From NCBI GenBank assembly GCA_003149935.1, contig QAMH01000008.1, forward strand, positions 186,001 to 250,000: a stretch of 64,000 nucleotides of DNA, given 5' to 3'. Source of the DNA: Coriobacteriia bacterium (lineage in GTDB: Bacteria; Actinomycetota; Coriobacteriia; Coriobacteriales; QAMH01). Numbering within the stretch: the stretch's first letter is position 1; every line of letters begins with the position of its first letter. Under the pieces are notes generated by a model. That model ran no database searches, was not told where the DNA came from, and saw only the letters and a list, made by a program, of their open reading frames with translations. Both the position numbers and the translations under genes were made by a program. Positions 1 to 8,796 of this stretch are shown here, piece by piece.

Positions 1-160
1 GGCGTGCCTGGCACATTCCGACATTCCGACAGGATGACATCCCTTCTGTCATTTCGACCGGAGGCGCACAGCGCCGAAGTGGAGAAATCTCACCCGCTAC
101 GTCAAGCAGAACGCAAAACCGGGATTTCTCGACTCCGCTTCGCTTCGCTCGAAATGACGA
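1..160. repeat. Family B repeat units (two, inverted) plus a truncated family A unit
   Basis: Positions 1-15 hold the half-palindrome GGCGTGCCTGGCAC, also seen in the family A element at 58209. Positions 50-91 and 121-158 are two family B units in opposite orientation, recognised by TGTCATTTCGA at one end and GAGAAATCTC at the other. No coding sequence is supported before the radical SAM gene at 184. Confidence 0.8.
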
Positions 161-183
161 CCTCTTCGTTTTAAGGAGACATC

Positions 184-903
184 ATGAAGGTCACAGCACT
201 CGCGCTCGACCCTATCGAGAAGAAACCGCTGGCCCGCTATAAACCCGGTTCGATGATTCTGTCGGTCGGCAGTGTGGGCTGTACGATGCATTGCCCTTGG
301 TGCCAGAACCACCAGATTGCCCAGCCACAGGACCCACAACTCGTTCCCACACGAGAGATAAGCAGCGAGGATCTCGTGGCGCAGGCACGGGCACTTGTGA
401 GTGAGGGAAACATCGGCCTAGCCTACACCTATAACGAGCCGCTCATGCGTTGGCGCGAGGTTCTTGCATGCGCCCAGGCCATACACGATGCTAGGCTCGA
501 CAACGTCGTGGTCACGAATGGTCTCATCGCACCCGATAAGCTCGCGCAGCTTCTACCCTACATCGATGCCTTCAACATCGATCTCAAGGGCTTTGACCAG
601 TCCGTTTATGACATCACGGGAGGCAAACTCGATACGGTCAAGAACACAATCGAGCAAGCACATGAGGGCGCACATGTTGAGGTAACGACACTCATCATCC
701 CTGGTGTCAACGATGACATGGAACTTCTGGACGAGCAGGCGGCCTGGCTTGCCAGTATCGACAAGGGCATGCCGCTGCACCTCACGCGCTTCTTTCCCCA
801 GTATCGCTATGCCAACCGCCCTGCAACGCCCCTGGAGACGCTCTACAGGACCCAGGAGGTCGCCAGCAGGCACTTGGACGACGTGCTACTGGGAAACGTC
901 TGA
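184..903 (+). CDS. Radical SAM protein, PflA/AmmeMemoRadiSam-like
   Basis: This 239-residue protein belongs to the radical SAM superfamily, whose members use a [4Fe-4S] cluster to cleave S-adenosylmethionine and start radical chemistry. The cluster motif CxxxCxxC is seen as CTMHCPWC at about residues 37-44, after the segment DPIEKKPLARYKPGS, which is typical of the AmmeMemoRadiSam enzyme and of activating enzymes related to PflA (COG1180). A TYNEP segment and a DLKGF segment fit the SAM-binding barrel. The protein is shorter than the usual roughly 330 residues because the N-terminal Cys-rich part is absent. AAGGAG lies just before the ATG. No Memo or AMMECR1 partner is visible, so the substrate is unknown. 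Confidence 0.8.
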   Translation: MKVTALALDPIEKKPLARYKPGSMILSVGSVGCTMHCPWCQNHQIAQPQDPQLVPTREISSEDLVAQARALVSEGNIGLAYTYNEPLMRWREVLACAQAIHDARLDNVVVTNGLIAPDKLAQLLPYIDAFNIDLKGFDQSVYDITGGKLDTVKNTIEQAHEGAHVEVTTLIIPGVNDDMELLDEQAAWLASIDKGMPLHLTRFFPQYRYANRPATPLETLYRTQEVASRHLDDVLLGNV

Positions 904-950
904 GAATGGTTCTACGGGGCGCATGGCGGAGGGACCGCTTCCGTCGCCCC

Positions 951-1196
951 TCCTGTCATTTCGAGCAAAGCGAACGTGATGAAGCCCCGTTGTCATTTCG
1001 AGCGGAGCGAACGAAGTGAGCGCAGTCGAGAAATCTCTCGCGGTGAGATTCCTCCACTCCGGGGCCTACGGCCACTCCGGTCGGAATGACAGAGGTGGGC
1101 GGCCCTAGCGGCCACTCCGGTCGGAATGACGGAAGGCGCGAAGCGGCATCCCGTTGTCATTTCGAGCGGAGCGAAGCGGAGTCGAGAAATCTCACC
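951..1196. repeat. Cluster of family B repeats
   Basis: The 370-base gap between the radical SAM gene and tRNA-Ser is filled mainly with family B units: TGTCATTTCGAGC appears at about 953, 993 and 1155, and inverted versions containing CGGAATGAC occur near 1080 and 1124. GAGAAATCTC closes the units near 1028 and 1183. I see no gene here. Confidence 0.8.
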
Positions 1197-1272
1197 GACA
1201 AAGCACGGCTAACGAACAGCCGCAACACAAAAGGGGCCGCGATTGTCATTGCGACCCCTTCTCGATTCATGC

Positions 1273-1365
1273 TGGCGGAGGGATAGGGATTTGAACCCTA
1301 GGTACCGCTCTAAACGGCACACACGATTTCCAATCGTGCTCCTTAAGCCACTCGGACATCCCTCC
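1273..1365 (-). tRNA. tRNA-Ser (GGA anticodon)
   Basis: The minus strand folds into a class II tRNA with acceptor stem GGAGGGA/TCCCTCC, anticodon stem-loop CGATT-GGA-AATCG, a long variable arm and a T-loop GGTTCAAATCC. CCA is encoded at the 3' end (1273-1275). The GGA anticodon reads UCC and UCU serine codons. Confidence 0.95.
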
Positions 1366-1415
1366 GTGCTGTAGCTTGTGCGTCAGTGACGACGCGGTTT
1401 GCTAGTATAGCAAAC

Positions 1416-2378
1416 TCATGCGTGCTCTTCGAGGGCAAGTTCGATAAGTATGCGGCATAGCGCCCCGAAGGAAATTCCCACCGTCCCCGCCGTGTCGGGC
1501 AACAGCGAGGTTGACGTCATGCCCGGCAGCGTGTTGGTCTCGATGACCCAGCACTCCCCCGTCTCGTCCACCATGATGTCCGTGCGCGAAACACCTTTGC
1601 AGCCCAAAACCTCATGAGCACGCAAGGCAGCAGCCTGACAAGCCGCCGTCGTACGGTCGTCGAGGCGCGCGGGGATGATGTGCTTGGAGCCACCCGCGGC
1701 ATACTTCGCCGTGAAATCATAGGAGGTGCTGTCACCCTGGGGAACGATCTCGATGACGGGAAGCGCCTCGGGTTGTGCGTTGCCGAGCACCGCCACCGTG
1801 GTCTCGGTACCGGGAATAAAGCTCTCGACAACCACTTCGCCATCGAATTCGAGGGCGTTGTGGATGGCTTCCGTAAGCTCTATCTCTCCCTCGACGATAT
1901 AGGTGCCGATAGACGAACCGCCGCGCGCGGCCTTCACCACGACCTTTTCTCCAAGCTTCTCGATGATTTTCCCAGCATCAGGAGTGTCACCAGAGCGAAC
2001 GATGACCCACGGAGCCGTCTTCAGACCTATCGAATCGTACATGATCTTGGAGCGCCCCTTATCCATGGCCAAGGCGCTTGCGAGAACGCCCGAACCCGTA
2101 TAAGGCACTTCCAGGAGCTCACAGACGCCCTGGATACAACCGTCTTCGCCGCCCTTCCCATGAAGCGCTAAAAAGACCACGGTCGGTTGCGCGTCAATGA
2201 TTTGCTGAAGGGCATCGCTCTGCGCAGGGTCGATCTCTACGACATCGAAACCCTCCTCACGCAGGGCTGCAGCACATGCGGCCCCCGACTTGAGAGATAT
2301 CTCACGTTCGTCGCTCTTCCCTCCCTTGAGGAGAACGACCTTCGTCACTGCGGGATCACACGGCTTGGTGGTAATCAT
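1416..2378 (-). CDS. ddl: D-alanine--D-alanine ligase
   Basis: An ATP-grasp ligase that joins two D-alanines for peptidoglycan precursors in the cytoplasm. The N-terminal part has the GGKSDEREISLKSG segment and an HGKGGEDG motif. Later parts show VVKAARGGSSIGT (ATP-binding loop), SRTDIMVDE and the C-terminal metal-binding ETNTLPGMTSTSLLP. I chose the ATG at 2378 (320 residues) because AGAGG lies 6 bases before it; an upstream in-frame ATG at 2399 has no such site. It reads towards the tRNA-Ser gene and is divergent from rlmN. Confidence 0.93.
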   Translation of the reverse strand: MITTKPCDPAVTKVVLLKGGKSDEREISLKSGAACAAALREEGFDVVEIDPAQSDALQQIIDAQPTVVFLALHGKGGEDGCIQGVCELLEVPYTGSGVLASALAMDKGRSKIMYDSIGLKTAPWVIVRSGDTPDAGKIIEKLGEKVVVKAARGGSSIGTYIVEGEIELTEAIHNALEFDGEVVVESFIPGTETTVAVLGNAQPEALPVIEIVPQGDSTSYDFTAKYAAGGSKHIIPARLDDRTTAACQAAALRAHEVLGCKGVSRTDIMVDETGECWVIETNTLPGMTSTSLLPDTAGTVGISFGALCRILIELALEEHA

Positions 2379-2462
2379 GCTGAGCCTCTCATGGTGCATC
2401 GAAGCGATATGGTGAGCAAAATGGTATCGTAATGGCTGTCACTGCGTCTAGACGAGGTTTTC

Positions 2463-3509
2463 ATGGAAGCAAAACGCGACATCAAATCACTCAGCCACCA
2501 CGAACTCGAAGAGCTCATGGAAGAGCTCGGTCAGCCCCGCTATCGCGTCAAGCAGCTCGAAGAGTGGTTATACGTGCGAAGATGCTCATTTATCTCTGAC
2601 ATGGATAATATACCCAAGAACCTTCGCGCACAGCTTGATGAACGCTTCTTCATCGGCTCTCTCAAGCTCGTTACGCGTCAGATCTCCCAAGACGGTACGA
2701 GAAAGTACCTCTTCGAGATTCCCAACAGCGCACGGGTGGAAACCGTGGGGATTCCCTCTTCCGATGGCGAGCGCCTCACGGTCTGCTTCTCCTCGCAAGC
2801 TGGCTGTCCCATGGGGTGTAGTTTTTGCGCGACAGGACGCTCTGGCTTTACTTGCAATCTCACGAGCGGTGAGATGTACGACCAGGTCATGTATGTTGCC
2901 AAGGACTTTGACATGCGCGTGACCAACGTAGTCTGCATGGGCCAAGGCGAGCCCTTCCTTAACTACGATGCCGTTCTTGAGGCCCTGCGCCGCATGAACG
3001 CAAAAGTTGGTTTGGGTATCGGAGCGCGTCATATCACCGTATCAACCTGCGGTCTGCTTGATGGCGTGCGGCGCTTCTCCCAAGAGCCCGAGCAGTTCAC
3101 CCTTGCCATTTCCCTGCATGCAGCCATTCAGGAAACACGCAATGCCCTTATGCCCGGTGTCGCAAACGTCTCTCTTGAGGAACTCCGCCAGGCAATCAAG
3201 GATTATGGCGAAACCACCAAACGTCGTCCTTCACTCGAGTACGCTCCTATCGACGGTGTAAACGATAGCGATGAACATATTGCTGCTCTCATCGACTTCT
3301 GCAAGGGCATGCTATGTCACGTTAACGTTATTCCGCTAAACCCAATAACCCCAGGTCAAGAGCTTGATGGCATGCTTATGCCGTCAAAACGAACCGGGCA
3401 TATTGCACATGAATTAAGCGCTCATGGCATCGAGAATTCCGTAAGAAAGTCCCGTGGAAAAGACATTGACGGAGCCTGTGGTCAGCTCCGTCAACGTGTT
3501 GAAGAATGA
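2463..3509 (+). CDS. rlmN: 23S rRNA / tRNA adenine-C2 methyltransferase RlmN
   Basis: RlmN is a radical SAM methyltransferase that methylates C2 of A2503 in 23S rRNA and of A37 in some tRNAs. The CPMGCSFCATG motif at about residues 117-127 binds the iron-sulfur cluster. VCMGQGEPFLN and the C-terminal RKSRGKDIDGACGQL, which contains the conserved resolving cysteine, are family signatures. The length of 348 residues is normal. The stop lies 14 bases from the convergent parB stop, so there is no room for a separate terminator. Confidence 0.95.
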   Translation: MEAKRDIKSLSHHELEELMEELGQPRYRVKQLEEWLYVRRCSFISDMDNIPKNLRAQLDERFFIGSLKLVTRQISQDGTRKYLFEIPNSARVETVGIPSSDGERLTVCFSSQAGCPMGCSFCATGRSGFTCNLTSGEMYDQVMYVAKDFDMRVTNVVCMGQGEPFLNYDAVLEALRRMNAKVGLGIGARHITVSTCGLLDGVRRFSQEPEQFTLAISLHAAIQETRNALMPGVANVSLEELRQAIKDYGETTKRRPSLEYAPIDGVNDSDEHIAALIDFCKGMLCHVNVIPLNPITPGQELDGMLMPSKRTGHIAHELSAHGIENSVRKSRGKDIDGACGQLRQRVEE

Positions 3510-3523
3510 TATGTCTTCGGTGT

Positions 3524-4378
3524 TTATCGAATCAGATTGAAGATCCTCTGCAAATCATCTTCGTCTTTAAACTCAATCTCAATCTTGTTCTTACCCCGCG
3601 AGGACTTAATGCGCACCTGCGTATCAAGCTCATGACGCAGCTCTTTCGCAACAAGCTTATATGTACGTGGTAGCGGAGCACGTTTTGCGCGCTCGCTCGT
3701 ACCAGAAGCAACAAGACGAGCGATATTCTCAGCATCTCGCACGGTCAAATGCTCGGCAATGATCTTATCTGCGAGGTTCGTGCGCTTCTCCTCCTCAGGA
3801 ATGGAGAGAATAGCGCGTGCATGACCGGCGGTAAGAGCACCATCGTATACGTAATCCTGGATTTGCTGCGGTAAATCGAGCAGTCGAAGTGAGTTTGCGA
3901 CGGCAGAGCGCGATTTTGATACCGCAGCGGCAAGTTCTGCTTGCGTCAGGCCACCTCGTGCCATTAAATCCTTATATCCACGCGCTTCTTCTATTGCGTT
4001 CAAGTCGGAGCGCTGAAGATTCTCGACAAGGGCAATTCTAAGTGCCTGCTCATCGTCCATCTCGATAATACGCACGGGAACAGACTCAAGACCGGCTATT
4101 TTACTTGCCTGCCAACGTCTTTCACCTGCAACAATCTGATACATACCATCTTTAGGACGTACGATAATTGCTTGCAAAAGGCCCTCTTTGCGAATAGAAT
4201 CCGCAAGATTTGCAAGCTCCTCTTCGTCAAAAACCTTACGAGGCTGATCGGGATTCGGTTGAATCTGTGTTATTAGAAGCTCTTCCTGCGTACTTTCGTT
4301 TCCACTTCCAGATTCTATTGATGCATCTGCAATGAGTGCGCTTAGACCTTTGCCAAGTCCACCTTTTTTCGTAGCCAT
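3524..4378 (-). CDS. parB: Chromosome-partitioning protein ParB
   Basis: ParB is a CTP-dependent clamp that loads at parS and organises the origin. The order is as expected: N-terminal GKGLSALI motif (ParA-stimulating tail), PNPDQPRKVFDEEEL, the arginine-rich GERRWQAS box, the helix-turn-helix around LTQAELAAAVSKSRSAVANSLRLL, and a C-terminal dimer domain with RGKNKIEIEF. The length of 284 residues is typical. It lies 14 bases after parA, and its likely sites are the parS pair at 5287 and 5324. Confidence 0.96.
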   Translation of the reverse strand: MATKKGGLGKGLSALIADASIESGSGNESTQEELLITQIQPNPDQPRKVFDEEELANLADSIRKEGLLQAIIVRPKDGMYQIVAGERRWQASKIAGLESVPVRIIEMDDEQALRIALVENLQRSDLNAIEEARGYKDLMARGGLTQAELAAAVSKSRSAVANSLRLLDLPQQIQDYVYDGALTAGHARAILSIPEEEKRTNLADKIIAEHLTVRDAENIARLVASGTSERAKRAPLPRTYKLVAKELRHELDTQVRIKSSRGKNKIEIEFKDEDDLQRIFNLIR

Positions 4379-4392
4379 GAGCGTCCTCCGTA

Positions 4393-5208
4393 TCAGCTGA
4401 GTTTCTTGTAACGCTTAACAACTTCTTTTGCCAAATCTCTGTATGCTTCGGCACCTTTACCACTCGAATCATATTCGGTAATGGGCTCACCGTAGCTCGG
4501 TGCCTCTGAAATGCGAACTGTGCGAGGAATACGTGTCTTAAAGACTTTATCCCCAAACACATTTTCGACCTCGTTTGCAACGTCCTTTGAAAGGGTTGTT
4601 CTCTTGTCATACATCGTAATAACAACACCAAAGACATCAAGCTTCGGATTAATGCGTTTTTTGACCATATTCATTGAATCAATGATTTTTGACAAACCTT
4701 CGAGTGCATAGAACTCGCACTGAATAGGAATAATAAGTTGGTTTGCAGCTGCAAGCGCATTTATCGTTAACAACCCCAAAGATGGAGGACAATCAACAAG
4801 AATGAAATCAAAGTCATCCTTAATCTCTTTAAGCGCATCATTTAAACGAAACTCACGTGCAATCTCATCGACGAGCTTCGTCTCTGCACCAGCCAGATCA
4901 ATCGTTGCAGGAAGCAGCCACATGTTTTTGGTGTCAATTTCACTAACTGCATCTTCGGTTGAAACATTATCATCCACAAGACAGTTATATGTGCTCAACT
5001 CGCATTGAGTCTTATCATAGCCAACACCCGTTGTGGCATTACCCTGTGCATCAAGATCAACAAGGAGTACCTTGTAGTTCTTCTCTCCCAGTGCTGCACC
5101 AAGATTTACCGCGGTTGTCGATTTACCAACGCCGCCCTTTTGATTAATGACAGCTAGAATCAACGGTTCCTTTGATTCATCTTTTCTTTTTGCTTCTTTG
5201 AAATTCAC
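4393..5208 (-). CDS. parA: Chromosome-partitioning ATPase ParA (Soj)
   Basis: A deviant Walker-type ATPase that works with ParB in origin segregation. The P-loop KGGVGKSTT lies at residues 24-32, followed by VDLDAQGNATTG (Walker A') and ILVDCPPSLGLL (Walker B). The GTG start at 5208 follows AGAGGGA. There is a short charged N-terminal extension before the ATPase core. It forms an operon with parB, and its coding start is about 80 bases from the nearest parS. Confidence 0.96.
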   Translation of the reverse strand: MNFKEAKRKDESKEPLILAVINQKGGVGKSTTAVNLGAALGEKNYKVLLVDLDAQGNATTGVGYDKTQCELSTYNCLVDDNVSTEDAVSEIDTKNMWLLPATIDLAGAETKLVDEIAREFRLNDALKEIKDDFDFILVDCPPSLGLLTINALAAANQLIIPIQCEFYALEGLSKIIDSMNMVKKRINPKLDVFGVVITMYDKRTTLSKDVANEVENVFGDKVFKTRIPRTVRISEAPSYGEPITEYDSSGKGAEAYRDLAKEVVKRYKKLS

Positions 5209-5286
5209 GTCGTCCCTCTCTGTAGATCTTCAATCAATGTTTGAAGGAAACTGACCTTGCACCTAATATACACTACTTCCTCCCTA

Positions 5287-5302
5287 TGTTTCACGTGAAA
5301 CA
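5287..5302. promoter_or_regulatory. parS site 1
   Basis: TGTTTCACGTGAAACA is a perfect 16-bp match to the bacterial ParB-binding consensus. It lies in the gap between parA and rsmG. Confidence 0.97.
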
Positions 5303-5323
5303 GATTGAATCACATCACGTTCA

Positions 5324-5339
5324 TGTTTCACGTGAAACA
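5324..5339. promoter_or_regulatory. parS site 2
   Basis: A second perfect TGTTTCACGTGAAACA, 21 bases after the first. The pair is likely the main ParB nucleation centre, about 3 kb from the origin. Confidence 0.97.
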
Positions 5340-5354
5340 TGAGAGGAGTTTAGT

Positions 5355-6026
5355 TCAGCCAAGAGGCTTTTTTTGAGCTATGCCATTCCTTCGTGGCAAC
5401 TTGATATAAGCTGCTCCTGTTTTCTTATATACATATATGTTTCTCTCATATATCTCACTAATATATATGTTTCTCTTCGAAACAAGTTCAAGTCCAAGCT
5501 TATCTGCAACTTCTTTGAGTTGCTCAGGGGTTTGTTCCTCTTCCTTTCCACGAAGAGCTATAAGCTCTCCTCCTGGAACCAGAAGAGGTGTTGCAAGCTC
5601 CATTACAACAGGCAGGGAAGATACAGCGCGTGCAATCACTGTCGTAAAATGCTCCCCTACCTCACGAGCTAAGTCTTCACTCCTTAATCCCCGTGCTTTG
5701 ATTTGACCACTTAAGTCAAGCTCCTCGATCATCTCCTGCACGGCCCTTGCTTTTTTCTGTACTGAATCGATAAGAACACCTGTTCGCCCTGATGCAATTG
5801 CCAGAGGGACACCGGGAAATCCTCCTCCTGTACCGATATCGAGGAAATCTCCCTCTTGTCGAGAAAATTCATCGAGACAAGAAAGGGAATCTTCTATATG
5901 GAGAAGCATTCCCTTTTCTTCAGTATCAATCCTCGTCAGATTGAGTTCTTTATTCTTTTCTATGACTAATGTGAGATACGACTGTATCTGTTGTTGTTTT
6001 CCTATATCAAGCGTATCAAAAATCAT
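5355..6026 (-). CDS. rsmG: 16S rRNA (guanine-527-N7) methyltransferase RsmG (GidB)
   Basis: RsmG methylates G527 of 16S rRNA using SAM. The seen motifs are NLTRI near residue 30, FLDIGTGGGFPGVPLAI (SAM-binding motif I) near residues 61-77 and ARAVSSLPVV. The length of 223 residues is normal. Its start overlaps the jag stop by four bases (ATGA), implying translational coupling. The 3' end (5390-5470) is unusually AT-rich, with repeated ATATATGTTTCTC, so the last residues differ in composition from the rest. Confidence 0.95.
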   Translation of the reverse strand: MIFDTLDIGKQQQIQSYLTLVIEKNKELNLTRIDTEEKGMLLHIEDSLSCLDEFSRQEGDFLDIGTGGGFPGVPLAIASGRTGVLIDSVQKKARAVQEMIEELDLSGQIKARGLRSEDLAREVGEHFTTVIARAVSSLPVVMELATPLLVPGGELIALRGKEEEQTPEQLKEVADKLGLELVSKRNIYISEIYERNIYVYKKTGAAYIKLPRRNGIAQKKPLG

Positions 6027-6598
6027 GCGGGGGCTACAACAACATGCCTGTTCGGCTCTTCCCCGACAGAGTAGGTCTCAACGCGCTCATCATCACGAAG
6101 AGCCATGTGCACAAGACGACGCTCATAAGGATTCATGGGACGCAGACTTACTTCCCTGTCCTGGCGATCAGCACGTGAGGCAGCGGAATACGCGAGGGAT
6201 TCAATCTTCTGGCGCTGTCGATGCTTGTAGCTCTCTATGTCAATGGTAATGGGATATCTATATCCAAGCTTGCGGTTGGTTATATTGGAAACAAGCGTTT
6301 GGATGGCATCGAGCGTATGACCTCTCCTGCCAATGAGAATGGCAAGATCGCCGCCAACGACATCAAGGATGATTTCCTGCTCATCACCCTCATATTCGTT
6401 AATCTCGGCTCCCTCGGCATCAAAGTGAGCGAGAATCGTACGCAAAACCTCTATTGCGGTATCTGCAACCTCATCAAGGTCCTCTTCGCTACGAACCTCG
6501 TCTTCTTCAGTGATTTGCTCATCGACATTGTCTTCAACGTCAATGTCGATACCCTCTTCAGCCTCGAGTTCTTCTTCGATCTCAAATTCCTCGCTCAT
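6023..6598 (-). CDS. jag: KH/R3H-domain RNA-binding protein Jag (KhpB)
   Basis: Jag/KhpB binds RNA and is linked to cell elongation in Gram-positive bacteria. The first 45 residues are strongly acidic (runs of E and D) in place of the usual Jag-N domain. A KH-like domain follows with LIGRRGHTLDAIQTLVS (GxxG loop GRRG), then the R3H domain with the NPYERRLVHMAL segment. It sits between yidC and rsmG in the conserved order. Confidence 0.93.
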   Translation of the reverse strand: MSEEFEIEEELEAEEGIDIDVEDNVDEQITEEDEVRSEEDLDEVADTAIEVLRTILAHFDAEGAEINEYEGDEQEIILDVVGGDLAILIGRRGHTLDAIQTLVSNITNRKLGYRYPITIDIESYKHRQRQKIESLAYSAASRADRQDREVSLRPMNPYERRLVHMALRDDERVETYSVGEEPNRHVVVAPA

Positions 6599-6613
6599 GG
6601 TGCATCCTCTACT

Positions 6614-7384
6614 TTAGTGTTTCTTAGTAGGGCGCTTTTTCTTTTCACGACGCTCTACATTAACTTTAATAGGCTTTGCAGGAGCTGCTTCTTCCTTTTC
6701 TGCAGCTTCTTTCTTGAGAACACGCTGTGTAATAAGCTGCTGTGCGAGTGCAAATCCAGAGGAAAGTGCCCAATACAGCATAACGCCAGCAGGCGAAATA
6801 AAAGCCATCCAGGTAAACATGATACCCATGATACCCATCATCATGGTCATTTGACTTCTGTTCTGAGGGTTTTGCTTCATCTGCAAAATCATGGGCGTAA
6901 CAGACAAGCCAATGAACAAAACCATCATGATGATGTACGGAATGGAGTAGACAATGTCTTGATTAAAAGCATCAGGTACCGTTTGGGTTAGATTCGGCAG
7001 GATGTTGTAAAAACTAACGGAAAGTTCTCCGCCGGCATACTGCCCAATCTTATCGCGCAGAACTTGGAACAGAATAATGAAGATAGGCATCTGAATGAGC
7101 ATCGGCAAGCAACCGGCAAGAGGATTAAAGCCCGTCTCCTGGTAGAGCTTTTGCATTTCCTGCTGAATCTTGACCTGATCGCCAGCATACAGCTTTTGAA
7201 TCTCCTGCATTCTTGGCTGTACCTGTTGCATTTGAAAACTGGACTTGAGTTGCTTCCTCTGGATAGGAAAGAGAAGCAGACGAATGATGAGAGTTACGAT
7301 GATAATCGCAAGACCCCAGTCACCCACAAGCTTAGCGAGCTCGTAGAGCGCGGCTGCACAGCCGTTAAGAATTCCATCCCACAT
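6614..7384 (-). CDS. yidC: Membrane protein insertase YidC
   Basis: YidC inserts membrane proteins together with or independently of Sec. This is the short Gram-positive form without the large periplasmic domain. It has hydrophobic segments around residues 20-42, 95-115, 155-175 and 185-230. The conserved arginine of the hydrophilic groove is in the first transmembrane segment region (IIRLLLFPIQRKQL). The C-terminus is lysine and arginine rich (KKKRPTKKH), as is usual for ribosome contact. Length 256. Confidence 0.94.
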   Translation of the reverse strand: MWDGILNGCAAALYELAKLVGDWGLAIIIVTLIIRLLLFPIQRKQLKSSFQMQQVQPRMQEIQKLYAGDQVKIQQEMQKLYQETGFNPLAGCLPMLIQMPIFIILFQVLRDKIGQYAGGELSVSFYNILPNLTQTVPDAFNQDIVYSIPYIIMMVLFIGLSVTPMILQMKQNPQNRSQMTMMMGIMGIMFTWMAFISPAGVMLYWALSSGFALAQQLITQRVLKKEAAEKEEAAPAKPIKVNVERREKKKRPTKKH

Positions 7385-7418
7385 AAATACTAACCTCTCG
7401 ACGGATAGTAATCACAAA

Positions 7419-7667
7419 TCACGGTACCGGATCATATCCACCTGGATGCCAAGGGTGACAGCGGCAAATTCTTTTAATCGCCATCCATGATCCCCTGATA
7501 AAACCATAGCGTTGAAGTGCAATCATAGCGTATTCGGAGCAGGTAGGCACGTACCGGCAGGAAGGAGGAAACATCGGAGAGATATATTTCCGGTAAAAAC
7601 TCACCAAGGCGAGTGCCACACGTCGCGGAATCATACGTAAACAATGTATGACTTTACCTGCGCTCAT
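7419..7667 (-). CDS. yidD: Membrane protein insertion efficiency factor YidD
   Basis: A small (82 residue) membrane-associated protein that helps YidC-dependent insertion. SFYRKYISP and the CRYVPTCSEYA motif with its conserved cysteines are diagnostic, as is the final CHPWHPGGYDPVP. The ATG at 7667 lies inside the end of rnpA, with AGGAG a few bases upstream, so the two genes overlap by 14 bases. Confidence 0.95.
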   Translation of the reverse strand: MSAGKVIHCLRMIPRRVALALVSFYRKYISPMFPPSCRYVPTCSEYAMIALQRYGFIRGSWMAIKRICRCHPWHPGGYDPVP

Positions 7668-7992
7668 CCATGACTCCTAGTTTGAGAAGACCCTTTCTTG
7701 CCTGCTCAACTATCTCTTCGTGCCTCTTGTATGCGACAGGCTTTCTCGCAAGGAACGCGACATCAAACCCTTTCCACGGAGCACCCAGACTACGTGCTAC
7801 CTCACGCATAACGCGCTTGCAACGGCTTCTGAAGGGAGCGGGACCTAGCTTTTTGCCAGCAATAAAAGCACATCTGCCAATAGTCCCTACTTCGTTCTCA
7901 CAAACAAGAATTGTCATAGAAGACGAAGTAGAGCGCCTCCCCTGTGAGAAGAGACGCTCCACATCCTCTTTACTCTTGATCGTGCCCTTCAT
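7654..7992 (-). CDS. rnpA: Ribonuclease P protein component
   Basis: This is the protein subunit of RNase P, which matures tRNA 5' ends. The family region is seen at residues 40-75, where RNR is replaced here by SRCKRVMREVAR, and KKLGPAPFRSRCKR aligns with the usual KKVGNAVVRNRIKR. The length of 112 residues fits. It lies between rpmH and yidD as in most bacteria. Confidence 0.94.
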   Translation of the reverse strand: MKGTIKSKEDVERLFSQGRRSTSSSMTILVCENEVGTIGRCAFIAGKKLGPAPFRSRCKRVMREVARSLGAPWKGFDVAFLARKPVAYKRHEEIVEQARKGLLKLGVMDERR

Positions 7993-8031
7993 GGGGTGTC
8001 AGTCCTCAAAATGAAGCTGACGAAGCCGGTA

Positions 8032-8166
8032 CTAGACCGTCAGGCACTTACGACCCTTTGCACGGCGTGCCTTGAGAACGTTACGACCACCACGTGTGGC
8101 CATACGAGAGCGAAAACCATGACATTTTGCGCGTTTACGTTTATTGGGCTGATAGGTACGCTTCAT
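8032..8166 (-). CDS. rpmH: 50S ribosomal protein L34
   Basis: A 44-residue basic protein beginning MKRTYQPNKRKRAKCHGF and ending in LKARRAKGRKCLTV, which is the complete bL34 signature. AGGAGG lies 7 bases before the ATG. It is the first gene of the leftward origin-proximal operon. Confidence 0.97.
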   Translation of the reverse strand: MKRTYQPNKRKRAKCHGFRSRMATRGGRNVLKARRAKGRKCLTV

Positions 8167-8796
8167 TACAATTCCTCCTAAGGGAAACTCCCTTATACTT
8201 CTCGATAAGCTTCAAAATTGTAATATGGCTAAGAATGGCGAGTCAAGAAATTTTTACGATTCAATTCAATCACTATAAATCACCGTGAACAGGCGCTTTG
8301 ACTTATTCCCAAGTTATTCACATTCTCTGTACGTGTCTTTGTTGAAACTGTGGATAACTAGCTAATTTCTACACACTTATATGGTGTTTTCCCCACCCCT
8401 TGGGCCTTTTTCCTCTCTTTTCTCTTTTTTACCTATCTTTTTCCAGAGATACACATCTTCTTTCCTCAACGAGATAAAGGTTTTCCACATCGAAGAACAT
8501 CTGTACGTGTAAAACTAATCTTTTCTTTTTCTCTGTACTGCGTTTTTCAACTTGACATCAGTTTTCTATTCGTTTTTCACCGTTCCTTTTTCCAGTTTTC
8601 CCTGATTTATCAACATAGGTGGAAAATAATGTGTATAACTATGAAAACACCTGATAAACTATGTGAAAAGTTTTTCATTTCATGTGGTAAAGATTTGGTT
8701 TCGTGCGGTTATTTGCTACCCTAACCTCTTGTCAATGGTGGTTTTGTTTGTGGATAACTGCCGGTTTCCATAAATGATGAAAAGGAACAGCTAGAC
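8167..8796. other. oriC: Replication origin oriC, main DnaA-box region
   Basis: A 630-base AT-rich gap between rpmH and the first rightward gene. DnaA boxes or near matches seen by eye are TTATTCACA 8314, TGTGGATAA 8349 (perfect, reverse), TTTTCCACA 8481, TTATCAACA 8607, GGTGGAAAA 8618, TGTGTATAA 8630 and TGTGGATAA 8749 (perfect, reverse). T-rich tracts fill 8400-8460 and 8515-8600. Transcription diverges on both sides, as is typical for oriC in Gram-positive bacteria. Promoters for rpmH and the rightward operon must also lie here. Confidence 0.9.
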